From the NCBI RefSeq assembly GCF_900215215.1, contig NZ_OBDR01000015.1:1-37470 (forward strand): a DNA stretch of 37,470 bases, in the 5' to 3' direction. This DNA comes from Methanohalophilus euhalobius. Its GTDB lineage: Archaea > Halobacteriota > Methanosarcinia > Methanosarcinales > Methanosarcinaceae. How positions within the stretch are numbered: position 1 is the stretch's first letter; each line of letters starts with the position of its first letter. Below the pieces are notes generated by a model. That model made no database searches. It worked only from the letters and a program-made list of their open reading frames with translations, and was not told the DNA's origin. Position numbers and translations under genes: made by a program. This document shows positions 29,780 to 37,210 of the stretch, in pieces.

Positions 29780-30112
29780 TTACTGATCGTCAGGGCAGGC
29801 ATCATCAGCCCTGAGCTGGCGGCAAATCTCACAGAACCTGTGAGAAAGGTCATCAACCGTACCATTCTGGATATCGACCGCAAGACTGGCTATAGAAGCT
29901 TTTATTTCGTCATCAAATTCAATCCTGTAACCTCTTTTTTTGGTAAGATACTGGGAAACCGCTGAAGGAGCCATCCCGAAAAGCTTAGCCACTTCCTGTT
30001 GGGTTACACCGTTATCCACCAATTCTTTTGCAAGGGCAGCCCTGATAGCAGGCAGGACATCCCATACCACAACCTGACACGGAGTTTCAGTTTTCATATT
30101 CTCACGCTTCAT
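29780..30112 (-). CDS. HTH transcriptional regulator with cysteine-rich C-terminus (COG2522-like)
   Basis: A 110-residue protein. The helix-turn-helix (about 34-58) reads NGVTQQEVAKLFGMAPSAVSQYLTKKRG, XRE/lambda-repressor-like, resembling the HTH domain found with ThiN in archaeal ThiR. Cysteines are C12, C94, C97 and C106 (FCEICRQL then DACPDDQ). Four cysteines with CX2C spacing could ligate Zn or an Fe-S cluster, or act as a thiol switch. It sits between two sulfur operons with TTCACAATTGTGAA-like palindromes at each promoter, including one at 30140-30153 in its own leader. It is therefore the probable regulator of both and of itself. ATG 30097 is an alternative start. Confidence 0.8.
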   Translation of the reverse strand: MKRENMKTETPCQVVVWDVLPAIRAALAKELVDNGVTQQEVAKLFGMAPSAVSQYLTKKRGYRIEFDDEIKASIASLAVDIQNGTVDDLSHRFCEICRQLRADDACPDDQ

Positions 30113-30139
30113 TTTCTATAGATATTGACCTACAGGTAT

Positions 30140-30153
30140 ATCACTATTGTGAA
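30140..30153. promoter_or_regulatory. Candidate operator upstream of the HTH regulator gene
   Basis: ATCACTATTGTGAA matches the shared core with two mismatches. Its reverse complement TTCACAATAGTGAT differs by one base from the site at 29695-29708. It lies 28-41 bp before the regulator ATG, in the leader or near its start, which fits autoregulation. Confidence 0.5.
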
Positions 30154-30192
30154 TGGCAGTTGGTGCTTTCTACCGAACATACGTGCAAAAAC

Positions 30193-30209
30193 TTAAAAGG
30201 CATAAAAAG
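30193..30209 (+). promoter_or_regulatory. TATA region of the iscS operon
   Basis: TTAAAAGGCATAAAAAG offers one or two TATA-like boxes. Initiation 25-27 bp downstream falls on the palindrome at 30218-30231. The leader then carries AAAGGAGGT just before ATG 30290. Confidence 0.5.
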
Positions 30210-30217
30210 ATAATATG

Positions 30218-30231
30218 TTCACAATTGTGAC
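30218..30231. promoter_or_regulatory. Operator at the iscS transcription start
   Basis: TTCACAATTGTGAC is nearly a perfect copy of the shared palindrome, with one mismatch at the last base. Its placement relative to the TATA region is the same as at the tRNA-Cys operon, so the same repressor would block both promoters. Confidence 0.6.
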
Positions 30232-30289
30232 ACGGACGTATTAAGCATTAAAGAACGATAAAATATCACAATAAATAAAGGAGGTCACA

Positions 30290-31483
30290 ATGAACACCAA
30301 CAAGGATGATACAGGAAATATCATCTATCTGGACCATGCAGCCACAACATTTACTGATCCGAAGGTACTGGAGACGATGATGCCATATTTCACTGAAAAT
30401 TTCGGCAACCCCTCTTCACCTTACGATATGGCAAACGTATCCAAAGAAGCGGTTGACAGTGCCCGACAGCAGGTGGCCACTGCCATCAATGCAGATACAG
30501 ATGAGATATATTTTACAGGTGGAGGGACCGAGTCCGACAACTGGGCAATCAAGGGTATTGCCTTTGCCAACAGGAAAAAAGGCAACCATATAATCACCTC
30601 CTCCATAGAACACCATGCAGTCCTGCATACATGCCAGTGGCTGGAAAAGCAGGGTTTTGAGGTTACCTATCTTCCAGTGGACAAATACGGACAGGTCAGA
30701 ACAGAGGATGTAAAAAAAGCCATCCGGGACGATACAATCCTGATATCTGTAATGCTGGCAAACAACGAGATCGGCACAATTCAACCAATCCCCCAAATTG
30801 GCAGGATAGCCCGGGAGAAGAACATCTATTTCCATACGGATGCCGTACAGGGCATCGGTCAGGTGCCTGTGGATGTAGAAGCTCTGAATGTGGATTTACT
30901 CTCCCTCTCCTCCCATAAATTCTACGGACCAAAGGGTGTAGGTGCCCTGTATATCAAAAAAGGCACCCGGCTCGATAACCATAGCCATGGGGGTGCCCAG
31001 GAGAAGAAAAAGAGGGCAGGCACAGAAAATGTTCCCGGTATTGTGGGAATGGGTGCAGCTATCGAACAGGCCACATCTCAACTGGAAGAGCATGCCGCTC
31101 ATATGAAAAAACTGAGAGCACAGCTGGTAGAAGGCCTCCTGCTGATCCCGGCCACCCACCTTGCAGGCCATCCGGAAAAACGCTTGCCGAACAATGTGAA
31201 CGTAATCTTTGAATACATAGAAGGCGAATCCATTCTGTTGATGCTGAATTCGTACTCTATTGCAGCCTCTACGGGAAGTGCCTGTACCTCGGCTTCCCTT
31301 GAACCGTCACATGTGCTTATTGCCTGCGGATTCCCCCATGAGGTCGCACACGGGTCCCTGCGCCTGACCCTGGGAAAGGAAAATACGGAAGAGGATGTGG
31401 ATTACCTGTTGCAAACGCTGGAGCCAATTATCAGGAGGCTCAGGGCGATGTCACCTATGACACCAAAGGAACAGAGGGAATGA
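30290..31483 (+). CDS. iscS: Cysteine desulfurase (IscS/NifS family)
   Basis: A 397-residue PLP enzyme that takes sulfur from cysteine as a persulfide and passes it to IscU and other acceptors. Visible are IYLDHAATTFTDPKVLETMMPYFTENFGNPSS, the PLP lysine K210 in SLSSHKFYGPKGVGALYIKKG, and the mobile catalytic loop STGSACTSASLEPSHVL with C332, the spacing of the IscS/NifS class. Many methanogens lack or bypass IscS because sulfide is abundant, so its operon context matters. It is the first gene of iscS-iscU-moeB/thiF-larE, with a strong AAAGGAGGT ribosome site and a palindromic operator upstream. Confidence 0.95.
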   Translation: MNTNKDDTGNIIYLDHAATTFTDPKVLETMMPYFTENFGNPSSPYDMANVSKEAVDSARQQVATAINADTDEIYFTGGGTESDNWAIKGIAFANRKKGNHIITSSIEHHAVLHTCQWLEKQGFEVTYLPVDKYGQVRTEDVKKAIRDDTILISVMLANNEIGTIQPIPQIGRIAREKNIYFHTDAVQGIGQVPVDVEALNVDLLSLSSHKFYGPKGVGALYIKKGTRLDNHSHGGAQEKKKRAGTENVPGIVGMGAAIEQATSQLEEHAAHMKKLRAQLVEGLLLIPATHLAGHPEKRLPNNVNVIFEYIEGESILLMLNSYSIAASTGSACTSASLEPSHVLIACGFPHEVAHGSLRLTLGKENTEEDVDYLLQTLEPIIRRLRAMSPMTPKEQRE

Positions 31484-31488
31484 TATTA

Positions 31489-31890
31489 ATGATGTACAGT
31501 GAAAAAGTAATGGAACATTTCATGAATCCCCACAACGTAGGCGAGATGGAAAATCCCGACGGAGTCGGAGAGGTAGGCAATCCCCAGTGCGGAGACATCA
31601 TGCGGATATACCTGCGCATTGAGAATGATGTAATCACAGATGCAAAGTTCATGACCTTCGGATGCGGTGCCGCCATCGCATCCAGTAGTATGGCAACCGA
31701 TCTGATCAAAGGCAAGACCCTTGAAGAAGCCTGGGAGGTTACAAACAAGGCAGTGGCAGAGGCACTTGAAGGATTACCCCCTGTAAAAATGCACTGTTCG
31801 GTACTGGCTGAAGAAGGCATACACAAGGCAATCAATGATTATAGGGAAAAACAGGGTTTTGAGCCTTTGAAGGAGAAAACCGATGCTTAA
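31489..31890 (+). CDS. iscU: Fe-S cluster assembly scaffold IscU
   Basis: About 133 residues. The scaffold on which Fe-S clusters are built has three conserved cysteines, here in GVGEVGNPQCGDIM, MTFGCGAAIASSSM and VKMHCSVLAEEGI. The aspartate next to the first (CGD) is also conserved. The frame begins at ATG 31480, overlapping the iscS stop, but GAGGGA at 31474-31479 is spaced for ATG 31489 (or 31492). It is NifU/IscU-type without extra domains. No HscA/HscB or IscA lies nearby. Confidence 0.94.
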   Translation: MMYSEKVMEHFMNPHNVGEMENPDGVGEVGNPQCGDIMRIYLRIENDVITDAKFMTFGCGAAIASSSMATDLIKGKTLEEAWEVTNKAVAEALEGLPPVKMHCSVLAEEGIHKAINDYREKQGFEPLKEKTDA

Positions 31891-32608
31891 TGATACTGAA
31901 AAAGAACTCTATAGCCGCCAGATAATGATGGTCGGTGAAGAAGGCCAGGAGAAACTTAAAAACGCAACCGTAATGATAGCCGGCTGTGGAGGTCTGGGTT
32001 CACCAATTATGCATTACCTTGCTGTTGCCGGTATAGGTCACATCCGCCTTGTCGATAAGGATACTGTTGAAATGAGCAATCTCAACAGACAAATACTGCA
32101 CTGGCACCGGGATATCGGAAAAAGCAAGAGCCAGTCTGCTGAAGAAAAACTTGCAGAACTCAACCCCAACATCGAACTGGAAGCCTTCAATAAGGAAATC
32201 AATGCCGAAAACATAGATAAATTGATACAGGGAGCAGATATAATCGTAGATGCGCTGGATAACTATGAAACACGAATGTTGCTCAACAGGGCCGCAATCC
32301 GACAATCATTGCCTCTGGTCCACGGTGCAGTTCACGGATTCCACGGGCAACTCACTACAGTCATCCCGGGCAAAACACCCTGCATTGAATGTTTGATCCC
32401 TGAAAAACCCCCGAAAGAAGTATTTCCAATCATCGGTTGCACCGCAGGCGTAGTGGGTACGATGCAGGCAAACGAGGTGATCAAGTACCTGCTTGGCTGG
32501 GAAGATTTACATACCGGCCATATTGTAATGTGGGACGGCAGGAGCGGAACGTTAGACAGGATGAAAATATGCCGCAGGATGGACTGTCCAGAGTGCGGCC
32601 ACTTATAA
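31883..32608 (+). CDS. ThiF/MoeB/HesA-family E1-like adenylyltransferase
   Basis: A 241-residue E1-like enzyme that adenylates the C-terminal Gly-Gly of a ubiquitin-like sulfur carrier (MoaD, ThiS or SAMP type). The nucleotide loop is MIAGCGGLGSPIMHYLAVAGIGHIRLVDKD, followed by the arginine finger motif SNLNRQILH. DALDNYETRMLLNRAA and the GCTAGVVGTMQANEVIKYLLG crossover match MoeB. Zinc-binding pairs are CIEC and CPEC. It has no rhodanese domain. It overlaps iscU by 8 bp, so persulfide from IscS probably feeds the sulfur carrier it activates. moaA lies nearby, but no moaD or thiS does. Confidence 0.9.
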   Translation: MLNDTEKELYSRQIMMVGEEGQEKLKNATVMIAGCGGLGSPIMHYLAVAGIGHIRLVDKDTVEMSNLNRQILHWHRDIGKSKSQSAEEKLAELNPNIELEAFNKEINAENIDKLIQGADIIVDALDNYETRMLLNRAAIRQSLPLVHGAVHGFHGQLTTVIPGKTPCIECLIPEKPPKEVFPIIGCTAGVVGTMQANEVIKYLLGWEDLHTGHIVMWDGRSGTLDRMKICRRMDCPECGHL

Positions 32609-32609
32609 T

Positions 32610-33416
32610 ATGAAAAACATGACAAATAACAAATTGAAACAACTGGAAGATTTCATACAATCCACCGGCCCAGTTGCAATTCTTTTTTCGGGAGGTGTGG
32701 ACAGCAGCCTGCTTTCGGTTGTCTCCAGGGAAGTGCTTGGGGACAAACATATTTGCATCCTGTTGAATTCCCCACTCATACCCGAATATGCGGTATGCAG
32801 GGCAAAACAAACTGCCCATGATTACGGATTAAAGCTGCATGTACTGGATATTGATCCCCTTGAATATGAAAATATAAGAATGAACCCGAGGGATCGCTGT
32901 TACCACTGTAAGAAGAAAGTAATAGAAATTGCAAGGAAATATGCTGCATCCCTGGGTTATACGGTTATTGCTGATGGTACCAACGTCTCGGATACACAGA
33001 CATTGCGACCGGGGCTTGCCGCCAGTCGGGAAGAGAGAATACTTCATCCTTTCGTGTCTGCAAATATCACCAAAGCAGATATCAGGCAGATAGCAAAACA
33101 AAAAGATTGCGATTTCTGGGACCTGCCTTCTTCTGCCTGTCTGGCCTCACGTATACCCTATGGCGAGATGCTGGACGTCGAGAAACTCGGCAAAATTGAA
33201 CAGGGAGAGGATATTCTGCACAGAATGGGATTTTTGCAATGCCGGATGAGATTGCATGACGGGGGAACCCTTGCCCGTATAGAAGTCCCCGCTGAACAGA
33301 TTCCAACAGCCATCCTAAAAATGGATGATCTAATCAGTCACCTGAAAGCTACAGGGATCAAACATGTCTGCCTGGACCTCGAAGGCTACAGAAGTGGCAG
33401 CATGGATGAGACCTGA
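32610..33416 (+). CDS. larE: LarE-like ATP-dependent sulfurtransferase
   Basis: A 268-residue PP-loop ATPase of the LarE family. The ATP loop is LFSGGVDSSLLS at 25-36. Cysteines C97 and C100 (DRCYHCKK) and C177 (SSACLASRIPYGE) are in positions expected of the LarE class that binds a 4Fe-4S cluster with three cysteines, in contrast to enzymes that sacrifice one cysteine's sulfur. LarE thiolates the nickel-pincer nucleotide precursor of lactate racemase. No larA, larB or larC is here, so the substrate may be different. It starts one base after the moeB-like gene and ends the isc operon, so sulfur supplied by IscS/IscU may rebuild its cluster. Confidence 0.88.
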   Translation: MKNMTNNKLKQLEDFIQSTGPVAILFSGGVDSSLLSVVSREVLGDKHICILLNSPLIPEYAVCRAKQTAHDYGLKLHVLDIDPLEYENIRMNPRDRCYHCKKKVIEIARKYAASLGYTVIADGTNVSDTQTLRPGLAASREERILHPFVSANITKADIRQIAKQKDCDFWDLPSSACLASRIPYGEMLDVEKLGKIEQGEDILHRMGFLQCRMRLHDGGTLARIEVPAEQIPTAILKMDDLISHLKATGIKHVCLDLEGYRSGSMDET

Positions 33417-33418
33417 GA

Positions 33419-34735
33419 TCAGCGTTGTTTGTACTTGCGACAGCTGTTCACAAAATCATCTACAGGGAAGGAACCAGGGTGGGCGTGCATGTAACTTGCC
33501 ACGGAATTGTGTTCATAGATACCATCCATACCATCAACAATTCCTTTGCCCCGCTCCATAGTGTAAGCCAGACGGCTGTCAGACGCACAATCTGTTACAG
33601 AGTAATGGAATTCATGGCCACGTACTTCTCCCCTGAATATGGGGGAATCGGCCTGACCTTTGGTATAGCCCAGTGCCTGCAATTTTTTCGTCATGACGGT
33701 CTCAGCGGGGAAAAGATCCGCCAGTTTATAGACCCTCTCCTCTATTTCGTAGGAAGTGCAGAGATATTGCAGACCACCGCATTCCCCATAGATTGGCATC
33801 CCATCTGCTGAAAGGTCCTTTAGCTTATGAGTGGTCCGTGACTTTTCAAGTTCTGCTATGTGGAGCTCGGGATAACCGCCTCCGAAGTACATGCCGTCCA
33901 CATCAGGAATATCACCTTCAAGCGGGCTGAAGAATTTGATTTCAGCCCCGGCCCTGCGGAAGGAGTCCAGCATGTCCTGATAGTAGAAACAAAATGCACT
34001 GTCCATTGCAACACCTATTGTCACATCCGCCTCCTTGTCGGGTATGCATTCCTCAGGGGCAGCCGGGAGAGGTTCTTTTGCCAGGGACAGCACAGTATCC
34101 AGATCAACGTTTTCCTCGATGAAGTTACCCAGTTTTTCCAGATCATAATCCCGTTCATCAGCCATATGCAATCCGAGGTGGCGGGATGGGACGGTCAGGT
34201 CCTGATTCCTTGGCAGGGCACCAACAACCGGCACATCCCCCAGGGCATCCCTGATCATTTGAGCATGCCTGGGACTTCCCACCCGATTGAGAATCACCCC
34301 ATCAATACGTACATCACTGTCAAATTCAGAGTATCCTTTGATGAGGGCCGCAGCACTTCTGGACATACCGTGCACATTGACCACAAGGATCACAGGAGCA
34401 CCCAGGGATTTGGCCACATGGGCCGAACTTGCAAGATCTGAAGAATTTATGCCGTCAAAAAGCCCCATGACACCTTCAACGACCCCTATATCCGCATCAT
34501 TATAATTGCAATGAAAACTCTGCCTGACACCTTCCTCGCCCATCATGAATGTATCAAGGTTCCTTGAAGGTCTCCCGCAGATTGCTGTATGGTGAGTAGG
34601 ATCAATGTAATCCGGACCCACCTTATAGGGCTGCACGTTCATTCCCCGGCGGGTCAGGGCCGCCATGATACCCATGGAAACGGTTGTCTTACCGACTCCA
34701 CTGTGTGTGCCTGCAATAACTATTGATTTTTTCAT
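33419..34735 (-). CDS. Ni-sirohydrochlorin or cobyrinate a,c-diamide synthase (CfbB/CbiA)
   Basis: A glutamine-dependent amidase of about 438 residues. The N-terminal dethiobiotin-synthetase-like ATPase has GTHSGVGKTTVSMGIMAALTRRG and KVGPDYIDPTHH. The C-terminal class I glutaminase has MPIYGECGGLQYL with the nucleophile cysteine and RGHEFHYS with the histidine. It amidates the a and c side chains either of Ni-sirohydrochlorin (CfbB, coenzyme F430) or of cobyrinate (CbiA, B12). Methanogens carry both paralogues and I cannot separate them without an alignment. The frame opens upstream at 34786, but TTTTAAATA at 34757-34765 lies about 26 bp before ATG 34735, so the mRNA is probably leaderless and the start is 34735. 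Confidence 0.87.
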   Translation of the reverse strand: MKKSIVIAGTHSGVGKTTVSMGIMAALTRRGMNVQPYKVGPDYIDPTHHTAICGRPSRNLDTFMMGEEGVRQSFHCNYNDADIGVVEGVMGLFDGINSSDLASSAHVAKSLGAPVILVVNVHGMSRSAAALIKGYSEFDSDVRIDGVILNRVGSPRHAQMIRDALGDVPVVGALPRNQDLTVPSRHLGLHMADERDYDLEKLGNFIEENVDLDTVLSLAKEPLPAAPEECIPDKEADVTIGVAMDSAFCFYYQDMLDSFRRAGAEIKFFSPLEGDIPDVDGMYFGGGYPELHIAELEKSRTTHKLKDLSADGMPIYGECGGLQYLCTSYEIEERVYKLADLFPAETVMTKKLQALGYTKGQADSPIFRGEVRGHEFHYSVTDCASDSRLAYTMERGKGIVDGMDGIYEHNSVASYMHAHPGSFPVDDFVNSCRKYKQR

Positions 34736-34756
34736 GGCACAAGTTGGTTTGATTTG

Positions 34757-34765
34757 GTATTTAAA
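34757..34765 (-). promoter_or_regulatory. TATA box of a probable leaderless message (CfbB/CbiA gene)
   Basis: On the minus strand TTTTAAATA is centred about 26 bp before ATG 34735, and there is no Shine-Dalgarno in between. That is the geometry of a leaderless archaeal transcript. Confidence 0.5.
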
Positions 34766-34806
34766 ATATGGGGCAGTAAGCTTCACTGTTACCGGATAAA
34801 CTTAAG

Positions 34807-34815
34807 TTTATATAC
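34807..34815 (+). promoter_or_regulatory. TATA box of moaA
   Basis: TTTATATAC lies about 47 bp before the moaA ATG, so the leader would be about 20 bases. No good ribosome site precedes the ATG. Confidence 0.5.
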
Positions 34816-34857
34816 TCCCTTCACCATCCCAAATTAAACACCAATTACCGATATAGC

Positions 34858-35784
34858 ATGACTCCTGAAAAACATCTCACAGATTCCTACGGACGCACTA
34901 TAAAGAGCCTCAGGATATCGATTACTGATAGGTGTAATCTCAATTGTATTTATTGTCACAATGAAGGGAATATGAAAGCGGCAGATGAAATGTCAGCCAA
35001 AAAAATATCTGATATCATCAAGGCAGCCAGCCTGTATGGAGTAGACAGGGTGAAATTCTCCGGCGGAGAGCCACTTGTCCGCAGGGATTTCGAGGATATA
35101 CTGAAACGCCTGCCCCCCTTGAAGGATGTATCTGCAACTACCAACGGGATACTGCTGGAAGAGAGGGCCCAAAGCCTCAAGGAAGCAGGACTGGATCGGA
35201 TAAATGTAAGTTTGGATAGTGTTGATGACAAAAACTACAGTTTGATTACTGCAGCAAATCCGGGTGATGTATATAAAGTACTCAAAGGGATTGAAGAAGC
35301 AATCGAAGTTGGCCTTACTCCTGTAAAACTGAACATGGTAATGCTCAAAGGGATCAATGAAGACAAGATCGACCAGATGCTTGAATTTGTCCGTAAACAC
35401 AAAGGCAACATCATACTACAACTCATACAGTTAATGGATTTCCAGGATGTTGTAAAATACCAGGTTGACGTGCAAGAAATTGAAAAACAACTTGAAGAAA
35501 GGGCCGATGAAATCCATGTACGCAAAATGCACCGCCGCAAAAAGTACATCATCGACGGTGCAGAAGTTGAAGTAGTAAGACCCATCGACAATACTGAATT
35601 CTGTGCCAATTGCAATCGGTTGCGTGTGACAGCCGACGGGAAACTCAAACCATGCCTGTTGGTAAATGATAATCTTGTGGATACAAAAGGCGCAAATTCA
35701 GAAGATATTCCACGGTTGCTGGAGGAAGTTGTGGAAAAAAGGGTGCCTTTTTTCAGGGAAATATCACGGAGTACTAACAGGTGA
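34858..35784 (+). CDS. moaA: GTP 3',8-cyclase (molybdenum cofactor synthesis)
   Basis: A 308-residue radical SAM enzyme that rearranges GTP in the first step of molybdopterin synthesis, needed for example by tungsten or molybdenum formylmethanofuran dehydrogenase. The N-terminal cluster motif is SITDRCNLNCIYCHNEG (CX3CX2C). VKFSGGEPLVRRDFEDIL and ATTNGILLE follow, then RINVSLDSVD. The C-terminal cluster is in NTEFCANCNRLRVTADGKLKPCLL, and binds GTP. The protein lacks the usual GG C-terminal tail, ending in FREISRSTNR, as seen in some archaeal members. It converges with the coiled-coil gene. Confidence 0.94.
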   Translation: MTPEKHLTDSYGRTIKSLRISITDRCNLNCIYCHNEGNMKAADEMSAKKISDIIKAASLYGVDRVKFSGGEPLVRRDFEDILKRLPPLKDVSATTNGILLEERAQSLKEAGLDRINVSLDSVDDKNYSLITAANPGDVYKVLKGIEEAIEVGLTPVKLNMVMLKGINEDKIDQMLEFVRKHKGNIILQLIQLMDFQDVVKYQVDVQEIEKQLEERADEIHVRKMHRRKKYIIDGAEVEVVRPIDNTEFCANCNRLRVTADGKLKPCLLVNDNLVDTKGANSEDIPRLLEEVVEKRVPFFREISRSTNR

Positions 35785-35788
35785 ATTG

Positions 35789-37078
35789 TTACCTGAAAAG
35801 TATCTCTATATCCTCCTCGAATGCATCATTCACATGTGAACTCAACTCCGATTTTGTATTTTCCAGTTTCTCTTCCAGGGATTTCAGGAATTTTGTCTCA
35901 TCTTCCAGTTTATCCTGTGTGGAAACAAAAGCCTCTTGCTTTTTTGAAATATCCTTTTCCATTGAGGTTTTCTGATGATACACATCCATCCGATCCAATT
36001 GGTCTCTTAACTGCTCGAGCCTGTTATCGTATTTCTTTTTATTCTCATATAAGGATTTGAGAGAAGAAGAGTTTTTTATTGAATGCAGCTGTTCAAGAGT
36101 TTTATTTTTCTTTTTATCCTTCAGACCAAGTGAATCACTTTGAAGTCTCAGAATTAATTCATCATATAACGGATCCAGATCGTAATCCAGTGCAGAGACA
36201 GGATCTTTCATGACAATACCAAGTATATTGCGCATTTGTGGCGATAGCGTATGAATTCCGTTTTCATCCTGTTTTTTCATTCTGGATAATGCCTTGGACA
36301 ATGGAGTGAACATTCTTTTAATATCAGCTTCTACATTCAGGAGCTGTTGCCTGACATCGTCAATTTCACTGTTAATTGCTTCTGCCCGCGGATATTCCGA
36401 ACCTTCAATCAACTTTTCAAGATCTGATTTTGCATCCTGAATATTTGCATCCAGGGCGGTACACTTATTCTTCAATTCCTGAATTTTATTTCGACTATCT
36501 ATAATTTCAGATTCCAGATTATGGATATCTTCAATATCTACAAATATATTGTTGATCATATCCAGCTTATTGCGGGGCTTTTCAATTGTAGAAAATAAAT
36601 CACTTAAAGCATGGTTCAGGTTTGCAAGGTCGCCGTTTATTCTGTTATATTCAGTGGGATAGAGACTTTTTGCATAAAGCATGCTTTTTCGGGTATTGTC
36701 CAGGAAAGTATCCATATGGGAAAGCGATTCAATATAGAAGGCATAAGCCCCCTCTATGGAATTGTCATGTGGGACAGTGATTTTCTCATCAAGTATTTCC
36801 AGGTTATCAACAATAACATCCCGGTTTGAATCTGCGATCTTACCCATTTTCTTATCAGCTGATTCAATCGGTGTGGCATCCAGAAAGGAATTTTTGTCGA
36901 CCCTGAGCTGTTCAAGTTTATTGCCAATATCGGAATAAAGATTGCTTATAAGGGGTTTTGCAGCATTAACTTCCTTTTCATACCTGATTTTACTCCATTC
37001 ACGGAGTTTTTCAAATTCCAGATGTAATTCTTCAGGCTCATCCTTGCCCTTACCAAATAGTTTCTTGAGGAAATCCAT
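35789..37078 (-). CDS. Long coiled-coil protein of unknown function
   Basis: About 429 residues with no enzyme motif. I do not recognise a family. The N-terminus is MDFLKKLFGKGKDEPEELHLEFEKLREWSKIRYE, and then two helical blocks (about 60-190) precede long heptad-rich stretches (about 195-275 and 345-425; SEIIDSRNKIQELKNKCTALDANIQDAKSDLEKL, DNRLEQLRDQLDRM). A less helical segment lies at about 285-325 (PLSKALSRMKKQDENGIHTLSPQMRNILG). There is no signal peptide or membrane helix, so it is probably a cytoplasmic scaffold or filament-like protein. The frame extends to 37141, but TTTAATATTTATG upstream and context favour ATG 37078. Confidence 0.65.
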   Translation of the reverse strand: MDFLKKLFGKGKDEPEELHLEFEKLREWSKIRYEKEVNAAKPLISNLYSDIGNKLEQLRVDKNSFLDATPIESADKKMGKIADSNRDVIVDNLEILDEKITVPHDNSIEGAYAFYIESLSHMDTFLDNTRKSMLYAKSLYPTEYNRINGDLANLNHALSDLFSTIEKPRNKLDMINNIFVDIEDIHNLESEIIDSRNKIQELKNKCTALDANIQDAKSDLEKLIEGSEYPRAEAINSEIDDVRQQLLNVEADIKRMFTPLSKALSRMKKQDENGIHTLSPQMRNILGIVMKDPVSALDYDLDPLYDELILRLQSDSLGLKDKKKNKTLEQLHSIKNSSSLKSLYENKKKYDNRLEQLRDQLDRMDVYHQKTSMEKDISKKQEAFVSTQDKLEDETKFLKSLEEKLENTKSELSSHVNDAFEEDIEILFR

Positions 37079-37210
37079 ATATTCAGATGAAAAAACATGG
37101 TGATTTGTTAAAAAGATTCTGCATGAAGAAGAATTGAACATAAATATTAAATCGACTCCCGGACACCAGGTTCAAATTAGAATCTCTAATACAGAAATAG
37201 AAGGATACAA

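Noticed and set aside
34736-34786. N-terminal extension of the CfbB/CbiA protein (MKLTAPYFKYQIKPTCA)
   Set aside because: It covers the TATA box at 34757-34765; the ATPase domain begins normally at ATG 34735.
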